Made by a program: the position numbers and the translations under genes
Origin: Pseudomonas gregormendelii
Lineage (GTDB): Bacteria; Pseudomonadota; Gammaproteobacteria; Pseudomonadales; Pseudomonadaceae
NCBI RefSeq assembly: GCF_017114825.1
Contig: NZ_JADEVO010000002.1
Location: 1-64,000, forward strand
DNA length: 64,000 bases
Reading direction: 5' to 3'
Part shown: positions 16,383 to 25,488 of the stretch, one piece after another
Layout of the letters: each line of letters begins with the position of its first letter
How positions within the stretch are numbered: position 1 is the stretch's first letter
The notes under the pieces: model-generated
What the model was told of the DNA's origin: nothing
What the model saw: only the letters and a program-made list of their open reading frames with translations
Databases searched by the model: none

Positions 16383-17777
16383 ATGAGCACTGACAAGACC
16401 AATCAGTCCTGGGGCGGCCGCTTCAGTGAACCCGTCGACGCCTTCGTCGCCCGCTTCACCGCCTCCGTCACCTTCGACCAGCGCCTGTATCGCCACGACA
16501 TCATGGGCTCGATCGCCCACGCCACCATGCTGGCCAAGGTCGGCGTACTGACCGACGCCGAACGCGACAGCATCATCGATGGCCTGAACACCATCCAGGG
16601 TGAAATCGAGGCCGGACAATTCGACTGGCGCATCGACCTCGAAGACGTGCACATGAACATCGAGGCGCGCCTGACCGATCGCATCGGCGTGACCGGAAAA
16701 AAACTGCACACCGGGCGCAGCCGTAACGACCAGGTCGCAACCGACATCCGCTTGTGGCTGCGTGACGAGATCGACCTGATCCTCGCCGAAATCACCCGCC
16801 TGCAACAAGGGCTGCTGGAGCAGGCCGAGCGCGAAGCCGACAGCATCATGCCGGGCTTCACCCACCTGCAAACCGCGCAGCCGGTGACTTTCGGGCATCA
16901 CATGCTGGCCTGGTTCGAAATGCTCAGCCGTGACTACGAGCGCCTGGTCGACTGCCGCAAGCGCACCAACCGCATGCCCTTGGGCAGCGCCGCGCTGGCC
17001 GGCACCACCTACCCGATCGACCGCGAGTACACCGCCCAGCTGCTGAATTTCGACGCCGTCGGCGGCAATTCGCTGGACAACGTTTCCGATCGTGACTTCG
17101 CCATCGAATTCTGTTCGGCCGCCAGTATCGCGATGATGCACCTGTCGCGTTTCTCCGAAGAACTGGTGCTTTGGACCAGCGCCCAATTCCAGTTCATCGA
17201 CCTGCCGGACCGCTTCTGCACCGGCAGCTCGATCATGCCGCAAAAGAAGAACCCGGACGTGCCCGAACTGGTTCGCGGCAAGACCGGCCGCGTATTCGGC
17301 GCATTGATGGGCCTGCTGACCCTGATGAAAGGCCAACCCCTGGCCTACAACAAGGACAACCAGGAAGACAAGGAACCGCTATTCGACGCCGCCGACACCT
17401 TGCGCGACTCGCTGCGGGCGTTCGCCGACATGATCCCGGCGATCAAACCCAAGCACGCCATGATGCGCGAAGCGGCCCTGCGCGGGTTTTCCACTGCGAC
17501 TGACCTGGCCGACTACCTGGTCCGTCGTGGCCTGCCATTCCGTGACTGCCACGAAATTGTTGGCCATGCCGTGAAATACGGCGTTGAAAGTGGCAAGGAC
17601 CTGGCGGAAATGAGCCTGGAAGAGCTGCGAAAGTTCAGCGACCAGATCGACCAGGACGTGTTCGCGGTGCTGACCCTTGAAGGTTCGGTGAATGCCCGTG
17701 ACCATATCGGCGGGACTGCACCAGCGCAGGTGAAAAAGGCTGTGGTTCGCGGCCAGGCACTGCTCGCCAGCCGCTAG
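16383..17777 (+). CDS. argH: Argininosuccinate lyase
   Basis: 464 residues from the ATG at 16383 ([14 protein letters not shown]...), matching family starts; the open frame runs back to 16212 without family support. ArgH splits argininosuccinate into arginine and fumarate, the last step of arginine synthesis, in the cytoplasm as a tetramer. The fumarase/aspartase superfamily signature [12 protein letters not shown] is present near residue 281, carrying the catalytic Ser. HTGRSRNDQ near 110 and the catalytic His in FTHLQTAQP near 160 are also intact. It is divergent from algR and followed by a REPIN. Confidence 0.96.
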   Translation: MSTDKTNQSWGGRFSEPVDAFVARFTASVTFDQRLYRHDIMGSIAHATMLAKVGVLTDAERDSIIDGLNTIQGEIEAGQFDWRIDLEDVHMNIEARLTDRIGVTGKKLHTGRSRNDQVATDIRLWLRDEIDLILAEITRLQQGLLEQAEREADSIMPGFTHLQTAQPVTFGHHMLAWFEMLSRDYERLVDCRKRTNRMPLGSAALAGTTYPIDREYTAQLLNFDAVGGNSLDNVSDRDFAIEFCSAASIAMMHLSRFSEELVLWTSAQFQFIDLPDRFCTGSSIMPQKKNPDVPELVRGKTGRVFGALMGLLTLMKGQPLAYNKDNQEDKEPLFDAADTLRDSLRAFADMIPAIKPKHAMMREAALRGFSTATDLADYLVRRGLPFRDCHEIVGHAVKYGVESGKDLAEMSLEELRKFSDQIDQDVFAVLTLEGSVNARDHIGGTAPAQVKKAVVRGQALLASR

Positions 17778-17780
17778 AAA

Positions 17781-17868
17781 CATCGCGGGCAAGCTCCTAC
17801 AGGTTTCTCTGGTTGCCACAGATCGTTGGCCAACAGGGAACCTTGGGGGAGCGGGCTTGCCCGCGATG
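17781..17868. repeat. REPIN (type A)
   Basis: CATCGCGGGCAAGCTCCTAC and GGAGCGGGCTTGCCCGCGATG are inverted REP units around a spacer of about 45 bp, between argH and the convergent GST gene. Confidence 0.8.
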
Positions 17869-17892
17869 ACTGACTTCAGAGCGCTACAAAAC

Positions 17893-18552
17893 CTAACGCT
17901 TGGACGCGACCATCGCCATAAACGCCGGCATGGCCGCGTCCTTGTCCTTCGCAATCCGCTGCACATGCGGATTCTGCTCCAGCCGCTCCAGCAGAAGCCT
18001 GGCCGCCGGCAGTTCCGCCAGCAAATCCAGGTCGAATAGCTTCTTCGCCACTGCGCACGCCAGCGGCACGCTGTACAGGAAATACAGATCCGCCACGCTC
18101 AGGCTGTCACCCGCTACGTAAGGAGCGAACTTGGCGTGCCTGCCCAGCGAGGCAAACCCCAGCAGCAACTCCGCCTTGGTCTTTTCCTTGATCGCATCCG
18201 CTACCGGCATGCCGAAAAATGCTTCGGGATAGCAAGCGCGGCCTGGCAATTCGATATACAACTCGATTTCCTTGGCCAGCGCCAACACCTGGGCCCGCTC
18301 GAACGGATCGCTCGGCAGCAGTGGCTTGCCCGCCTGGCTCTGCTCTATGTACTCGAGGATTACTGCGGTTTCATTGACGAACCCCTGCTCGACGCCCAGC
18401 ACCGGCACTTTGCCGCGCGGGCTGATCGCCAGGGCTTCGGCACTGGTGCCGGCATAAAACGGCACTTCCTCAAACGGCAGACCCTTTTCCAGCAGTGCCA
18501 GTTTGACCATGTTGTAATAGTTGCTGACAGAAAATCCGTAGAGCTTGAGCAT
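17893..18552 (-). CDS. Glutathione S-transferase family protein
   Basis: 219 residues from the second Met (MLKLYGFSVSNYY...); a Met codon just before it is an alternative start. The N-terminal thioredoxin-like domain (1-80) has SPRGKVPVLG with the cis-Pro and NETAVILEYIEQ, the glutathione gamma-glutamyl contact. An all-helical C-terminal domain follows (about 90-215), with SVADLYFLY as the N-capping Asp motif. Substrate and physiological role are unknown. It is convergent with argH and divergent from the 94-residue gene at 18677. Confidence 0.88.
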   Translation of the reverse strand: MLKLYGFSVSNYYNMVKLALLEKGLPFEEVPFYAGTSAEALAISPRGKVPVLGVEQGFVNETAVILEYIEQSQAGKPLLPSDPFERAQVLALAKEIELYIELPGRACYPEAFFGMPVADAIKEKTKAELLLGFASLGRHAKFAPYVAGDSLSVADLYFLYSVPLACAVAKKLFDLDLLAELPAARLLLERLEQNPHVQRIAKDKDAAMPAFMAMVASKR

Positions 18553-18676
18553 CACAAAGCCTCCAGGCCGTGCAGGGGTTGGCAGCGCCAGTTATAGAAC
18601 GCCCCTGCAGTTCTTGCCAGCAGCATCACAGCGCTGAATGCAGGTAAACTGGCCGTCTTAACTTGAGGAGCCTGCC

Positions 18677-18961
18677 ATGAGCGAGCCAACAGATATCGAG
18701 ATCGACGAAGAAGAGTTCGCCGAGAACACTCTGGTCGAAGCGATCGAAAACCAGATTGAAAGCGACAACCCGCCTGCGGCCAAGGCAACCTTCAACAAGC
18801 TGACGCTGGTGGGTTACGAGCGCGAAGAAATTCTCAACCTGATGGCCCACGTGCTGGCAGTAGAAATCGACGCAATCCTCGAAGAAGACCGCGCGTTCAA
18901 CACCGAATGGTACGAAACGGCACTGCGCGCCCTGCCCGAGCTGCCACCAGAAAAGAAATAA
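18677..18961 (+). CDS. Conserved small acidic protein of unknown function
   Basis: 94 residues, acidic, predicted soluble and helical, with no signal peptide. Two segments stand out: an N-terminal acidic stretch (DIEIDEEEFAENTLVEAIENQ) and LVGYEREEILNLMAHVLAVEID near residues 45-65. An AGGAG Shine-Dalgarno lies at about 18665. I recognise it as one of the conserved hypothetical proteins near cyaA in pseudomonads but know no function. It lies in a stand-alone position with a REPIN downstream. Confidence 0.8.
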   Translation: MSEPTDIEIDEEEFAENTLVEAIENQIESDNPPAAKATFNKLTLVGYEREEILNLMAHVLAVEIDAILEEDRAFNTEWYETALRALPELPPEKK

Positions 18962-18971
18962 CTCAATCCAC

Positions 18972-19071
18972 TGTAGGAGCGAGCTCGCTCGCGAAAAACT
19001 CAAGAGCGACGCTGAGCATCTGGCTAACCGCGTTTTCGTTCACGATCTTCGCGAACAAGCTCGCTCCTACA
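18972..19071. repeat. REPIN (type A)
   Basis: TGTAGGAGCGAGCTCGCTCGCGAA and TTCGCGAACAAGCTCGCTCCTACA are inverted REP units separated by about 50 bp. Confidence 0.8.
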
Positions 19072-19202
19072 GAAAAGCATCCGCAATATCACTATTGCCT
19101 CTCCCGCAGCAAAAAAACCCCACTGCAAGCACTGGACATGCCGCACAACTCGGCTCACCTTAGGGGCGCTATCGTCCAATTCCTAGAAAGTCTGGAGTCC
19201 TT

Positions 19203-19448
19203 ATGTCGCTTACCCCTGAGTTGGTTGCCGAACTGGAAATCCTCGCACTCTTCAACCTGGACAGTTCCCAGGAAGGTTTGAAAATTCATCAGACCGCTGC
19301 CCCAAAAGCCATTGCCGCTGCCAAACGCCTGTACGACAAAGAGCTGATCGATCAGCCTGACGGCGGGTATCTGACCAGCCTCGGACGTGACGCCGCACAA
19401 AATATCCAAACGCTACTGACCATCCTGAACGTCGAAGAAACAGCCTGA
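19203..19448 (+). CDS. TIGR02647 family protein
   Basis: An 81-residue protein matching the TIGR02647 family of gammaproteobacterial hypotheticals. It starts MSLTPELVAELEILALFNL, and the C-terminal half (DKELIDQPDGGYLTSLGRDAA) reads like a winged-helix wing in which the Gly-Gly-Tyr turn is followed by a helix. DNA binding is a guess from that resemblance. GGAGTCCTT precedes the ATG. It lies between a REPIN and cyaA and is probably monocistronic, since a hairpin follows it. Confidence 0.82.
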   Translation: MSLTPELVAELEILALFNLDSSQEGLKIHQTAAPKAIAAAKRLYDKELIDQPDGGYLTSLGRDAAQNIQTLLTILNVEETA

Positions 19449-19461
19449 ATGTGACTGTATC

Positions 19462-19497
19462 GCCCACGGAAACCCCTGTTACGGGATTTCCGCGGGC
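19462..19497 (+). terminator. Hairpin after the TIGR02647 gene
   Basis: GCCC-A-CGGAAA-C-CCC pairs with GGG-A-TTTCCG-C-GGGC around a short loop. No T-tract follows, so it may be a Rho-related stop or a leader structure of cyaA. Confidence 0.4.
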
Positions 19498-19642
19498 ACC
19501 CTCTGTCGCACGTCGTCGCAGCGCGATAAAAATCTGACGTCAGAAAACCAAAATCAGCTTAAATGTCCCGGGGCCGAGGCGCTAAACTGCGCTTATCCCG
19601 AGATCACCTGCGCCCGTGCCTACCGAGCCGGTTTGAGCTGAC

Positions 19643-22489
19643 ATGACCCGCAACCATGAAATCCGCCCCGACCTGGACGAAGGCATTGACCGCAAGGTTC
19701 TCAGCCAGCTGCGCGCACGTTTTCTAACGCTCAACGAAGGCCGTATCGCCCGTGCGCTCGAAGGTCTGTCGAGCCGTCAGCAGGCGGTGCTGACGCTGCT
19801 GCCACTGTTCTTTCACGTCAATCATCCGCTGCTGCCCGGCTACGTCTCGGGCAATACACCGGCCGGGCTGTCGAATTACGAGCCGGACGCCACCACCCTC
19901 GCCGATGCCCAGCGCCTGACCCGATCGTTTTCCTACAAGCCGCGCCACGGCAGCAACCCGCCACGCCCCATCCATGGCCTGTTCCTGATGGGCAGTCTCG
20001 GCACCCTGGCCCAGGCGGACCAGAGCGATATGGATGTCTGGGTGTGCCACGCAACGGATCTGGGCGAGAACGAACTCGCCGAGCTGCGCAAGAAGTGTCA
20101 GTTGCTGGAAGCCTGGGCCGAGAGCCAGGGGGCCGAGGCGCACTTTTTCCTGATCGACGCGGCGCGCTTTGTTCGCGGCGAGCGGGATAACCAGCTCAGC
20201 TCGCAAGACTGCGGCACCACCCAGCACTACCTGTTGCTGGACGAGTTCTATCGCACCGCCATCTGGCTGGCCGGCCGCACCCCCATCTGGTGGCTGGTGC
20301 CGGTGTACGAAGAGGCGAACTACGAACGGTATACCCACGCGCTGATCTCCAAGCGCTTCATCCGCGCCGACGAGACGCTGGACCTGGGGCATATGGCGTA
20401 CATCCCGCCTGGCGAATTCATCGGGGCAGGCCTGTGGCAGTTATTCAAGGGCATCGATTCGCCATACAAATCAGTGCTCAAACTGCTATTGATCGAGGTT
20501 TACGCCAGCGAACATCCCAGGGTCAATTGCCTCAGCCTGCGCTTCAAGCAAGCGGTGTTCGCCAACCAGCTCGACCTGGACGAGCTCGACCCCTACGTCG
20601 TGGTCTACCGGCGCATCGAGGAATACCTCAAGGCCCGAGGGGAATCGGAGCGCCTGGAGCTGGTGCGTCGCGCGCTGTACCTGAAGGTCAACCGCAAGCT
20701 GACCGCCAGCAACAATCGCACCCGCAGCTGGCAACGTTCGCTGCTCGAACGCCTGGCCCATGAGTGGAACTGGGACGACCGGCACCTGGCCCTGCTCGAC
20801 AGCCGCAGCCAGTGGAAAGTGCGCCAGGTCGGCACTGAACGACGCGCCCTGGTCAGCGAACTCAACTACAGCTATCGCTTCCTGACCCGCTTCGCCCGTG
20901 ATGAACAAACCGCCAGCCTGATTAACAAACGCGACCTTAATGTGCTGGGGCGCCGGCTGTATGCAGCCTTCGAGCGCAAGTCGAACAAGGTCGAATTCAT
21001 CAATCCGGGGATTGCTCCGGACCTGGCCGAAGACACGTTGACGCTGGTGTTCGCACCGAGCAAGAAGGAAACGGGGCAATCCCAATGGGGCCTGTACAAC
21101 GGCAGCCTGGCGGCGCACGAGTGGGAGCATTTCGCGCCGATCAAGCGCAGCCGCCATTTACTGGAATTGCTCACCTGGTGCCATCGCAACGGCGTGATCG
21201 ACAGCAGCACGCGCCTGGCGCTGCACCCGGGCGCCAGCGACCTCAGCGAGTTCGAGCTGTTCAACCTGCTCGGCAGCCTGCAACAGAGCATCGCCCTGCC
21301 CCTGACCGCCGTCGCCGAAGAACCGCTGCTGCGCGCCGCCGTGCCGAGCGAAGTGTTACTCCTGATTAACGTGGGAGTGGATCCGCTCAAGCATCATCGC
21401 GACCTGAATATCCTGATGACCACCGAACGCACCGACTCCCTCAGCTACGCCGGGGTGCGGGAGAACCTGGTGCTGACCCTGGATCAGGTAACGCTCAACA
21501 GCTGGAACGAAGTGCTGGTCAACCGTTTCGACGGCCCCCACGCTTTGCTCGACTGCCTGTGCGACTACCTCAACCATTTGCCGGATGGCCCGCAGCAACC
21601 CCGGTTGCGCGTGCGCTGCTTCTGTCACAACCGCGCGCAATTCATCGCCCAGCGGGTCGAAGAGATCATCGACAGTGCGCATGACCTGCTGCTGAGCCGC
21701 CTCAATCATCGCTACCTGCTTCAGGTCCAGCAGCACTACCACGTGCTGGAGCTGGTGCCGGGACAGGTCAAACATGTTGCCTTGGCCACGCTGGCCGAAC
21801 TGGTTGACTACCTTGCCAGGCAACAGACGAGCTACAGCCCGCTGCACCTGGACCCCATGGCCCTTGCCGACCATGACCTGGCGCTGATCCTGCCAATGGG
21901 CCAGCCAGCCTGCATCCAGGTGTTCTACCGGGTCCATGAAGACCAGGCAGATATCTACATATTGGATGAGTTCAACGCCTTGTGGCAGCAGCGTCTGCCC
22001 TATCACGACGATCAGAGCCTGCTGGTGCCACTGCAGCGTTTCCTTCAGTCCATCGGGTTTCGACGCGAAGCCTTGCTGCCCATGAGTGGCGTGTCGCCTT
22101 CGAGCATCGAACTACAGTATTACCAGGTGTTACCGTCAGGCCCGATGCGGGCTCGGCGGGTCGAAAGCCGACCGGCGCCGGTGCTTGCGCCGAACCAACC
22201 GTTCTATGACGTGCAGGCCATCGTCGGCAAAGCCGGGGCCGACAGGGTGCAGGTCACCCTGTACTGTAATCAGCGCGAGTTTTCGGAGTTGGAGCATGGT
22301 GATCATCTGTTCAGGGTGGTGGCCCGGGAAATCGTCGAGCAACGCCGGGAACCCGAACGTTATCGGTGCTACATCACCGATCTGGACCTGTCGGGCCTGG
22401 CCGGTGATGATCAGCGCTCAAGTAATGTGTACCTGGGTTACAAGGCCGACCTGGAGCGCGCCTTGAACGAGGCGCTCGAGCAGGTCTGA
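19643..22489 (+). CDS. cyaA: Class I adenylate cyclase
   Basis: 948 residues, the usual size for class I cyclases. It makes cAMP from ATP in the cytoplasm. The N-terminal catalytic domain carries GSLGTLAQADQSDMDVW at 117-133, a nucleotidyltransferase-type GS...DxD site in which D129 and D131 would bind metal. The C-terminal half is the regulatory region that receives PTS signals in enterics; in pseudomonads its inputs are unclear. P. aeruginosa CyaA supplies cAMP to Vfr together with CyaB. It is convergent with rnk, with only six bases between the stops. Confidence 0.94.
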   Translation: MTRNHEIRPDLDEGIDRKVLSQLRARFLTLNEGRIARALEGLSSRQQAVLTLLPLFFHVNHPLLPGYVSGNTPAGLSNYEPDATTLADAQRLTRSFSYKPRHGSNPPRPIHGLFLMGSLGTLAQADQSDMDVWVCHATDLGENELAELRKKCQLLEAWAESQGAEAHFFLIDAARFVRGERDNQLSSQDCGTTQHYLLLDEFYRTAIWLAGRTPIWWLVPVYEEANYERYTHALISKRFIRADETLDLGHMAYIPPGEFIGAGLWQLFKGIDSPYKSVLKLLLIEVYASEHPRVNCLSLRFKQAVFANQLDLDELDPYVVVYRRIEEYLKARGESERLELVRRALYLKVNRKLTASNNRTRSWQRSLLERLAHEWNWDDRHLALLDSRSQWKVRQVGTERRALVSELNYSYRFLTRFARDEQTASLINKRDLNVLGRRLYAAFERKSNKVEFINPGIAPDLAEDTLTLVFAPSKKETGQSQWGLYNGSLAAHEWEHFAPIKRSRHLLELLTWCHRNGVIDSSTRLALHPGASDLSEFELFNLLGSLQQSIALPLTAVAEEPLLRAAVPSEVLLLINVGVDPLKHHRDLNILMTTERTDSLSYAGVRENLVLTLDQVTLNSWNEVLVNRFDGPHALLDCLCDYLNHLPDGPQQPRLRVRCFCHNRAQFIAQRVEEIIDSAHDLLLSRLNHRYLLQVQQHYHVLELVPGQVKHVALATLAELVDYLARQQTSYSPLHLDPMALADHDLALILPMGQPACIQVFYRVHEDQADIYILDEFNALWQQRLPYHDDQSLLVPLQRFLQSIGFRREALLPMSGVSPSSIELQYYQVLPSGPMRARRVESRPAPVLAPNQPFYDVQAIVGKAGADRVQVTLYCNQREFSELEHGDHLFRVVAREIVEQRREPERYRCYITDLDLSGLAGDDQRSSNVYLGYKADLERALNEALEQV

Positions 22490-22495
22490 GGAGTC

Positions 22496-22906
22496 TTACT
22501 CCGGGAAATCACCGCCATTGGCAGGCTGGGATTCAACTTCCAGCAGGGTCAGCTTCAGGGTCTTGCCACCCGGTGCCGGCCAGTCGATGTGCTGACCCAC
22601 TTTGAGGCCCAGCAGCGCGCTGCCGACAGGTGCCAGGATGGAAATCTTGCCTTCGTCGGCGTTCGCATCCTTGGGGTAGACCAGGGTCAGGTGGTAGTCC
22701 TTGCCGCTGCTTTCCTCCCGGCAATGCACTTTGGAATTCATGGTCACGACGTCGGCAGGCACATCTTCGTGTCCGACCAGGGTATCGGCGCGATCCAGTT
22801 CGGTTTGCAGCGCGATAACGCCCGGCAGCGTGTCATCCAGGCTGTCGATCAGGCGCTCCAGACGTTGCACGTCCAGACGGGTAAGGGTGATGGAAGGTGC
22901 GGTCAT
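22496..22906 (-). CDS. rnk: Regulator of nucleoside diphosphate kinase (Rnk)
   Basis: 136 residues from the ATG at 22906 (MTAPSITLTRLDVQRLERL...); the frame stays open upstream to 23020 but without family similarity. An N-terminal coiled coil (about 5-45) and a C-terminal GreA/GreB-type domain (about 50-130, STLV-like YPKDANADEGKISILAPVG) place it in the Rnk family. E. coli Rnk binds RNA polymerase and competes with Gre factors and DksA; P. aeruginosa rnk can substitute for AlgQ in restoring Ndk levels. Its leader contains a terminator-like hairpin. Confidence 0.9.
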   Translation of the reverse strand: MTAPSITLTRLDVQRLERLIDSLDDTLPGVIALQTELDRADTLVGHEDVPADVVTMNSKVHCREESSGKDYHLTLVYPKDANADEGKISILAPVGSALLGLKVGQHIDWPAPGGKTLKLTLLEVESQPANGGDFPE

Positions 22907-22935
22907 GATCAGGGCAGACTCCTTTCTTCTGCACG

Positions 22936-22972
22936 AAAAAAGCAAAACCCCGCCACAAAAAGGCAGGGTTTT
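22936..22972 (-). terminator. Terminator-like hairpin upstream of rnk
   Basis: On the minus strand AAAACCCTGCC, a short loop, and GGCGGGGTTTT are followed by GCTTTTTTC. It lies about 30 bases upstream of the rnk start codon and about 190 bases downstream of the DUF1289 gene. It either ends the cyaY-DUF1289 transcript or acts as an attenuator in the rnk leader. Confidence 0.65.
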
Positions 22973-23059
22973 CACGAGCCTCGATGGGTTGAGGCGTACC
23001 CGGACACTATCACAGCTCAATAAATATACAAGCCAGTGGCGGCGGACGGCTTTGCCCCT

Positions 23060-23162
23060 GTAGGAGCTGCCGTAGGCTGCGATCTTTTGATCTTGTTCTT
23101 AGGCGAACTCAGAATCGCTAAAAATCAAGATCAAAAGATCGCAGCCTTCGGCAGCTCCTACA
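23060..23162. repeat. REPIN (type B) reaching into the DUF1289 stop codon
   Basis: TGTAGGAGCTGCCGTAGGCT and its inverted partner ending GGCAGCTCCTACA flank a spacer that itself contains ATCAAGATC-type inverted words. The right-hand unit runs to 23162 and so includes the TAG stop of the DUF1289 gene (23158-23160, minus strand). Confidence 0.8.
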
Positions 23163-23385
23163 GGATATTGGTGGTGGCTTTGCGATTTGAGGCCTGGGCG
23201 CAGATGACCCGGCGGCGATCGTCGTCGGCCGAGCGCCATTCGCGGATGTCTTCGACGTGGCGAAAACACCCCAGGCAAACCTTCTGCTCGTCCAGCCGGC
23301 AGACTCCGCTGCACGGCGACGGGACTGCCGCGCTGACGTTGCTGTAGAGCGGCTTGGGCGGACGAACAGATGCAGGCTCGGCCAC
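23158..23385 (-). CDS. DUF1289 domain protein (small cysteine-motif protein)
   Basis: 75 residues. The core is CSGVCRLDEQKVCLGCFR (about 25-42), the four-cysteine signature of DUF1289, followed by IREWRSADDDRRR. The cysteines are likely to bind a metal or Fe-S cluster; function is not established. It starts four bases after the cyaY stop, on the same strand, so the two form an operon, which suggests a link to iron-sulfur metabolism. The last codons and the stop lie in a REP element, so the C-terminus (after about residue 70) may differ from relatives. Confidence 0.85.
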   Translation of the reverse strand: MAEPASVRPPKPLYSNVSAAVPSPCSGVCRLDEQKVCLGCFRHVEDIREWRSADDDRRRVICAQASNRKATTNIL

Positions 23386-23388
23386 TTT

Positions 23389-23721
23389 TTACAAACCTTC
23401 GAAATCGAATTCAGCACCGGCCTGCTGCTTGACGATGCGCTCGAGCATCTCGCCGAGCTGCTCTTCGCTCTTGTCACACATCCAGCGCTCGCTCTCTTCG
23501 TCGTAGTCGAAGTGGAACCCACCGGACACCGCTGCCAGCCACAGCTGACGCAACGGCTCCTGACGGCTGAAGATCAACTGGCTGCCGTTTTCGAACTTCA
23601 CGGTCAACACGCCAGCCGAACTCTCCAGATCGATGTCCAGGTCGCTGTCGTCAAAGATATCCTCCAGCGTTTGCTGGGTGGCATCGACCAGATCGTGGAA
23701 ACGGGCTTCGGTCAAACTCAT
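23389..23721 (-). CDS. cyaY: Frataxin homologue CyaY
   Basis: 110 residues, full frataxin length. CyaY binds iron and modulates the IscS-IscU iron-sulfur cluster machinery. The acidic first helix is clear (LEDIFDDSDLDIDLESS, about 19-35), as are the beta-sheet core VLTVKFENGSQLIFSRQEPLRQLWLA (the family IN(R/K)Q-type motif appears as FSRQEPLRQLW) and GGFHFDY. It is the first gene of a two-gene unit with the DUF1289 gene, divergent from lptM-lysA, with a REPIN in the intergenic region. Confidence 0.93.
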   Translation of the reverse strand: MSLTEARFHDLVDATQQTLEDIFDDSDLDIDLESSAGVLTVKFENGSQLIFSRQEPLRQLWLAAVSGGFHFDYDEESERWMCDKSEEQLGEMLERIVKQQAGAEFDFEGL

Positions 23722-23838
23722 TACGGCAACCTCAAAAAGTGTCTACTCGCGCTCAAGCGCCGCACGATACGGGCGAGCCCCGGTGATTGCAAAGGATAAC
23801 GATCAAGGGTCGATACAGGTAGATAAAACACTGTACCT

Positions 23839-23928
23839 GTGGGAGCGGGCTCGCACGCGAAGGGGCCAGCACATTCAATATCTTTGTTGACTGACACACC
23901 GCTTTCACGAGCAAGCCCGCTCCCACAG
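23839..23928. repeat. REPIN (type A) between cyaY and lptM
   Basis: TGTGGGAGCGGGCTCGCACG and the inverted GAGCAAGCCCGCTCCCACA lie in the 330-base region between divergent cyaY and lptM. The rest of that region holds only promoter-like sequence, including TATACT near 24011, about 40 bases upstream of lptM. Confidence 0.8.
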
Positions 23929-24050
23929 GCGTTGCGGCGCCGTTCCGTGGGTCGTGCACAGCACCGCCGGACGGGAGGGCCGTCGCATAGGCAAGCTGCC
24001 GGGTGGCCGGTATACTCCGGCGCAATTAAAGCATTTTCAAGGATTTCGCC

Positions 24051-24227
24051 ATGAAGCGCCTGATCTCTTCCCTTGCTGCGCTCGCTGCGGTTGCCTGCCT
24101 GCTGTCGGCCTGTGGGCAAAAAGGCCCGCTGTACCTGCCTGACGATTCCCAGGATCCTGTCGAGCAGGCCAAGTCGTCGCAGCAGCAGCCTGCGTCGAAA
24201 GCCCACAAGCACGACGTCTACCAATAA
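24051..24227 (+). CDS. lptM: LPS translocon maturation lipoprotein LptM (YifL/LppL)
   Basis: A 58-residue lipoprotein. The signal peptide MKRLISSLAALAAVACLLSAC ends in the lipobox LSAC, with C21 as the lipidated residue. Mature protein starts CGQKGPLYLP, the conserved LptM motif. In E. coli LptM binds LptD-LptE and promotes its oxidative maturation at the BAM complex. AAGGA lies about ten bases before the ATG. It sits 9 bases upstream of lysA, the universal arrangement in pseudomonads (PA5276 lppL - lysA). Confidence 0.9.
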   Translation: MKRLISSLAALAAVACLLSACGQKGPLYLPDDSQDPVEQAKSSQQQPASKAHKHDVYQ

Positions 24228-24236
24228 GGGAACCTC

Positions 24237-25484
24237 ATGGACGCTTTTAACTACCGTGACGGTGAGCTGTTCGCGGAAGGTGTTGCCCTGTCCGCCATCG
24301 CCGAGCGTTTTGGCACGCCGACTTACGTCTACTCGCGCGCGCACATCGAAGCCCAGTACCTGGCTTACGCCGACGCGCTGGCCGGCACGCCACACCTGGT
24401 GTGTTTTGCGGTCAAGGCCAACTCCAACCTGGGTGTACTGAATGTCCTGGCGCGTCTGGGCGCCGGTTTCGACATCGTCTCCCGTGGTGAGCTCGAACGT
24501 GTGCTGGCCGCTGGCGGCAGCGCTGACAAGATCGTGTTCTCCGGAGTCGGCAAGACCCGTGACGATATGCGTCGCGCCCTGGAAGTCGGCGTGCATTGCT
24601 TCAACGTCGAATCCACCGACGAGCTGGAACGGCTGCAAGTCGTGGCAGCCGAGCTGGGCGTTCGCGCGCCGATCTCGCTGCGCGTCAATCCGGACGTCGA
24701 TGCCGGCACTCACCCCTACATCTCCACCGGGCTGAAGGAAAACAAATTCGGCATCGCCATCGCCGACGCCGAGGACGTGTATGTCCGCGCCGCTCAACTG
24801 CCAAACCTGGAAGTGGTCGGCGTCGATTGCCACATCGGCTCCCAGCTGACCACCCTGCCGCCGTTCATCGACGCCCTCGATCGCCTGCTGGGCCTGGTCG
24901 ACCGTCTCGGCGATTGTGGCATCTACCTGCGTCACATCGACCTCGGTGGTGGCCTGGGTGTGCGTTATCGCGATGAAGAGCCGCCATTGGCTGCCGACTA
25001 CATCAAGGCCGTGCGCGAGCGTCTGGACGGCCGCGACCTGGCGCTGGTGTTCGAGCCGGGCCGCTTCATCGTGGCCAACGCCGGCGTGCTGCTGACCCAG
25101 GTCGAGTACCTCAAGCACACCGAGCACAAGGACTTCGCCATCGTCGATGCCGCCATGAACGACCTGATCCGCCCGGCGCTGTACCAGGCCTGGATGGACG
25201 TCACCGCAGTGCGCCCGCGCGACACCGCTGGCCGCGCCTACGACATCGTCGGGCCGATCTGCGAGACCGGCGACTTCCTGGCCAAGGATCGTCAGCTGGC
25301 ATTGGAAGAAGGTGACTTGCTGGCCGTACATTCGGCGGGCGCCTATGGGTTTGTCATGAGTTCCAACTACAACACTCGCGGCCGCGCCGCTGAAGTGTTG
25401 GTGGACGGTGATCAGGCATTTGAAGTGCGTCGCCGTGAAACGGTAGCCGAGTTGTTCGCTGGCGAAAGCCTGCTGCCGGAGTAA
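24237..25484 (+). CDS. lysA: Diaminopimelate decarboxylase
   Basis: 415 residues. A PLP enzyme that converts meso-diaminopimelate to lysine, the last step of lysine synthesis. The PLP lysine lies in CFAVKANSN (about residue 61), the phosphate-binding GGGLGV near 240, EPGR near 277, and the catalytic Cys in CETGDFLAK near 342 completes the alanine-racemase/LysA active site. It is the second gene of lptM-lysA-dapF-DUF484-xerC-HAD; dapF begins 4 bases after its stop. A 643-residue frame on the opposite strand is a composition artefact. Confidence 0.96.
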   Translation: MDAFNYRDGELFAEGVALSAIAERFGTPTYVYSRAHIEAQYLAYADALAGTPHLVCFAVKANSNLGVLNVLARLGAGFDIVSRGELERVLAAGGSADKIVFSGVGKTRDDMRRALEVGVHCFNVESTDELERLQVVAAELGVRAPISLRVNPDVDAGTHPYISTGLKENKFGIAIADAEDVYVRAAQLPNLEVVGVDCHIGSQLTTLPPFIDALDRLLGLVDRLGDCGIYLRHIDLGGGLGVRYRDEEPPLAADYIKAVRERLDGRDLALVFEPGRFIVANAGVLLTQVEYLKHTEHKDFAIVDAAMNDLIRPALYQAWMDVTAVRPRDTAGRAYDIVGPICETGDFLAKDRQLALEEGDLLAVHSAGAYGFVMSSNYNTRGRAAEVLVDGDQAFEVRRRETVAELFAGESLLPE

Positions 25485-25488
25485 GACC

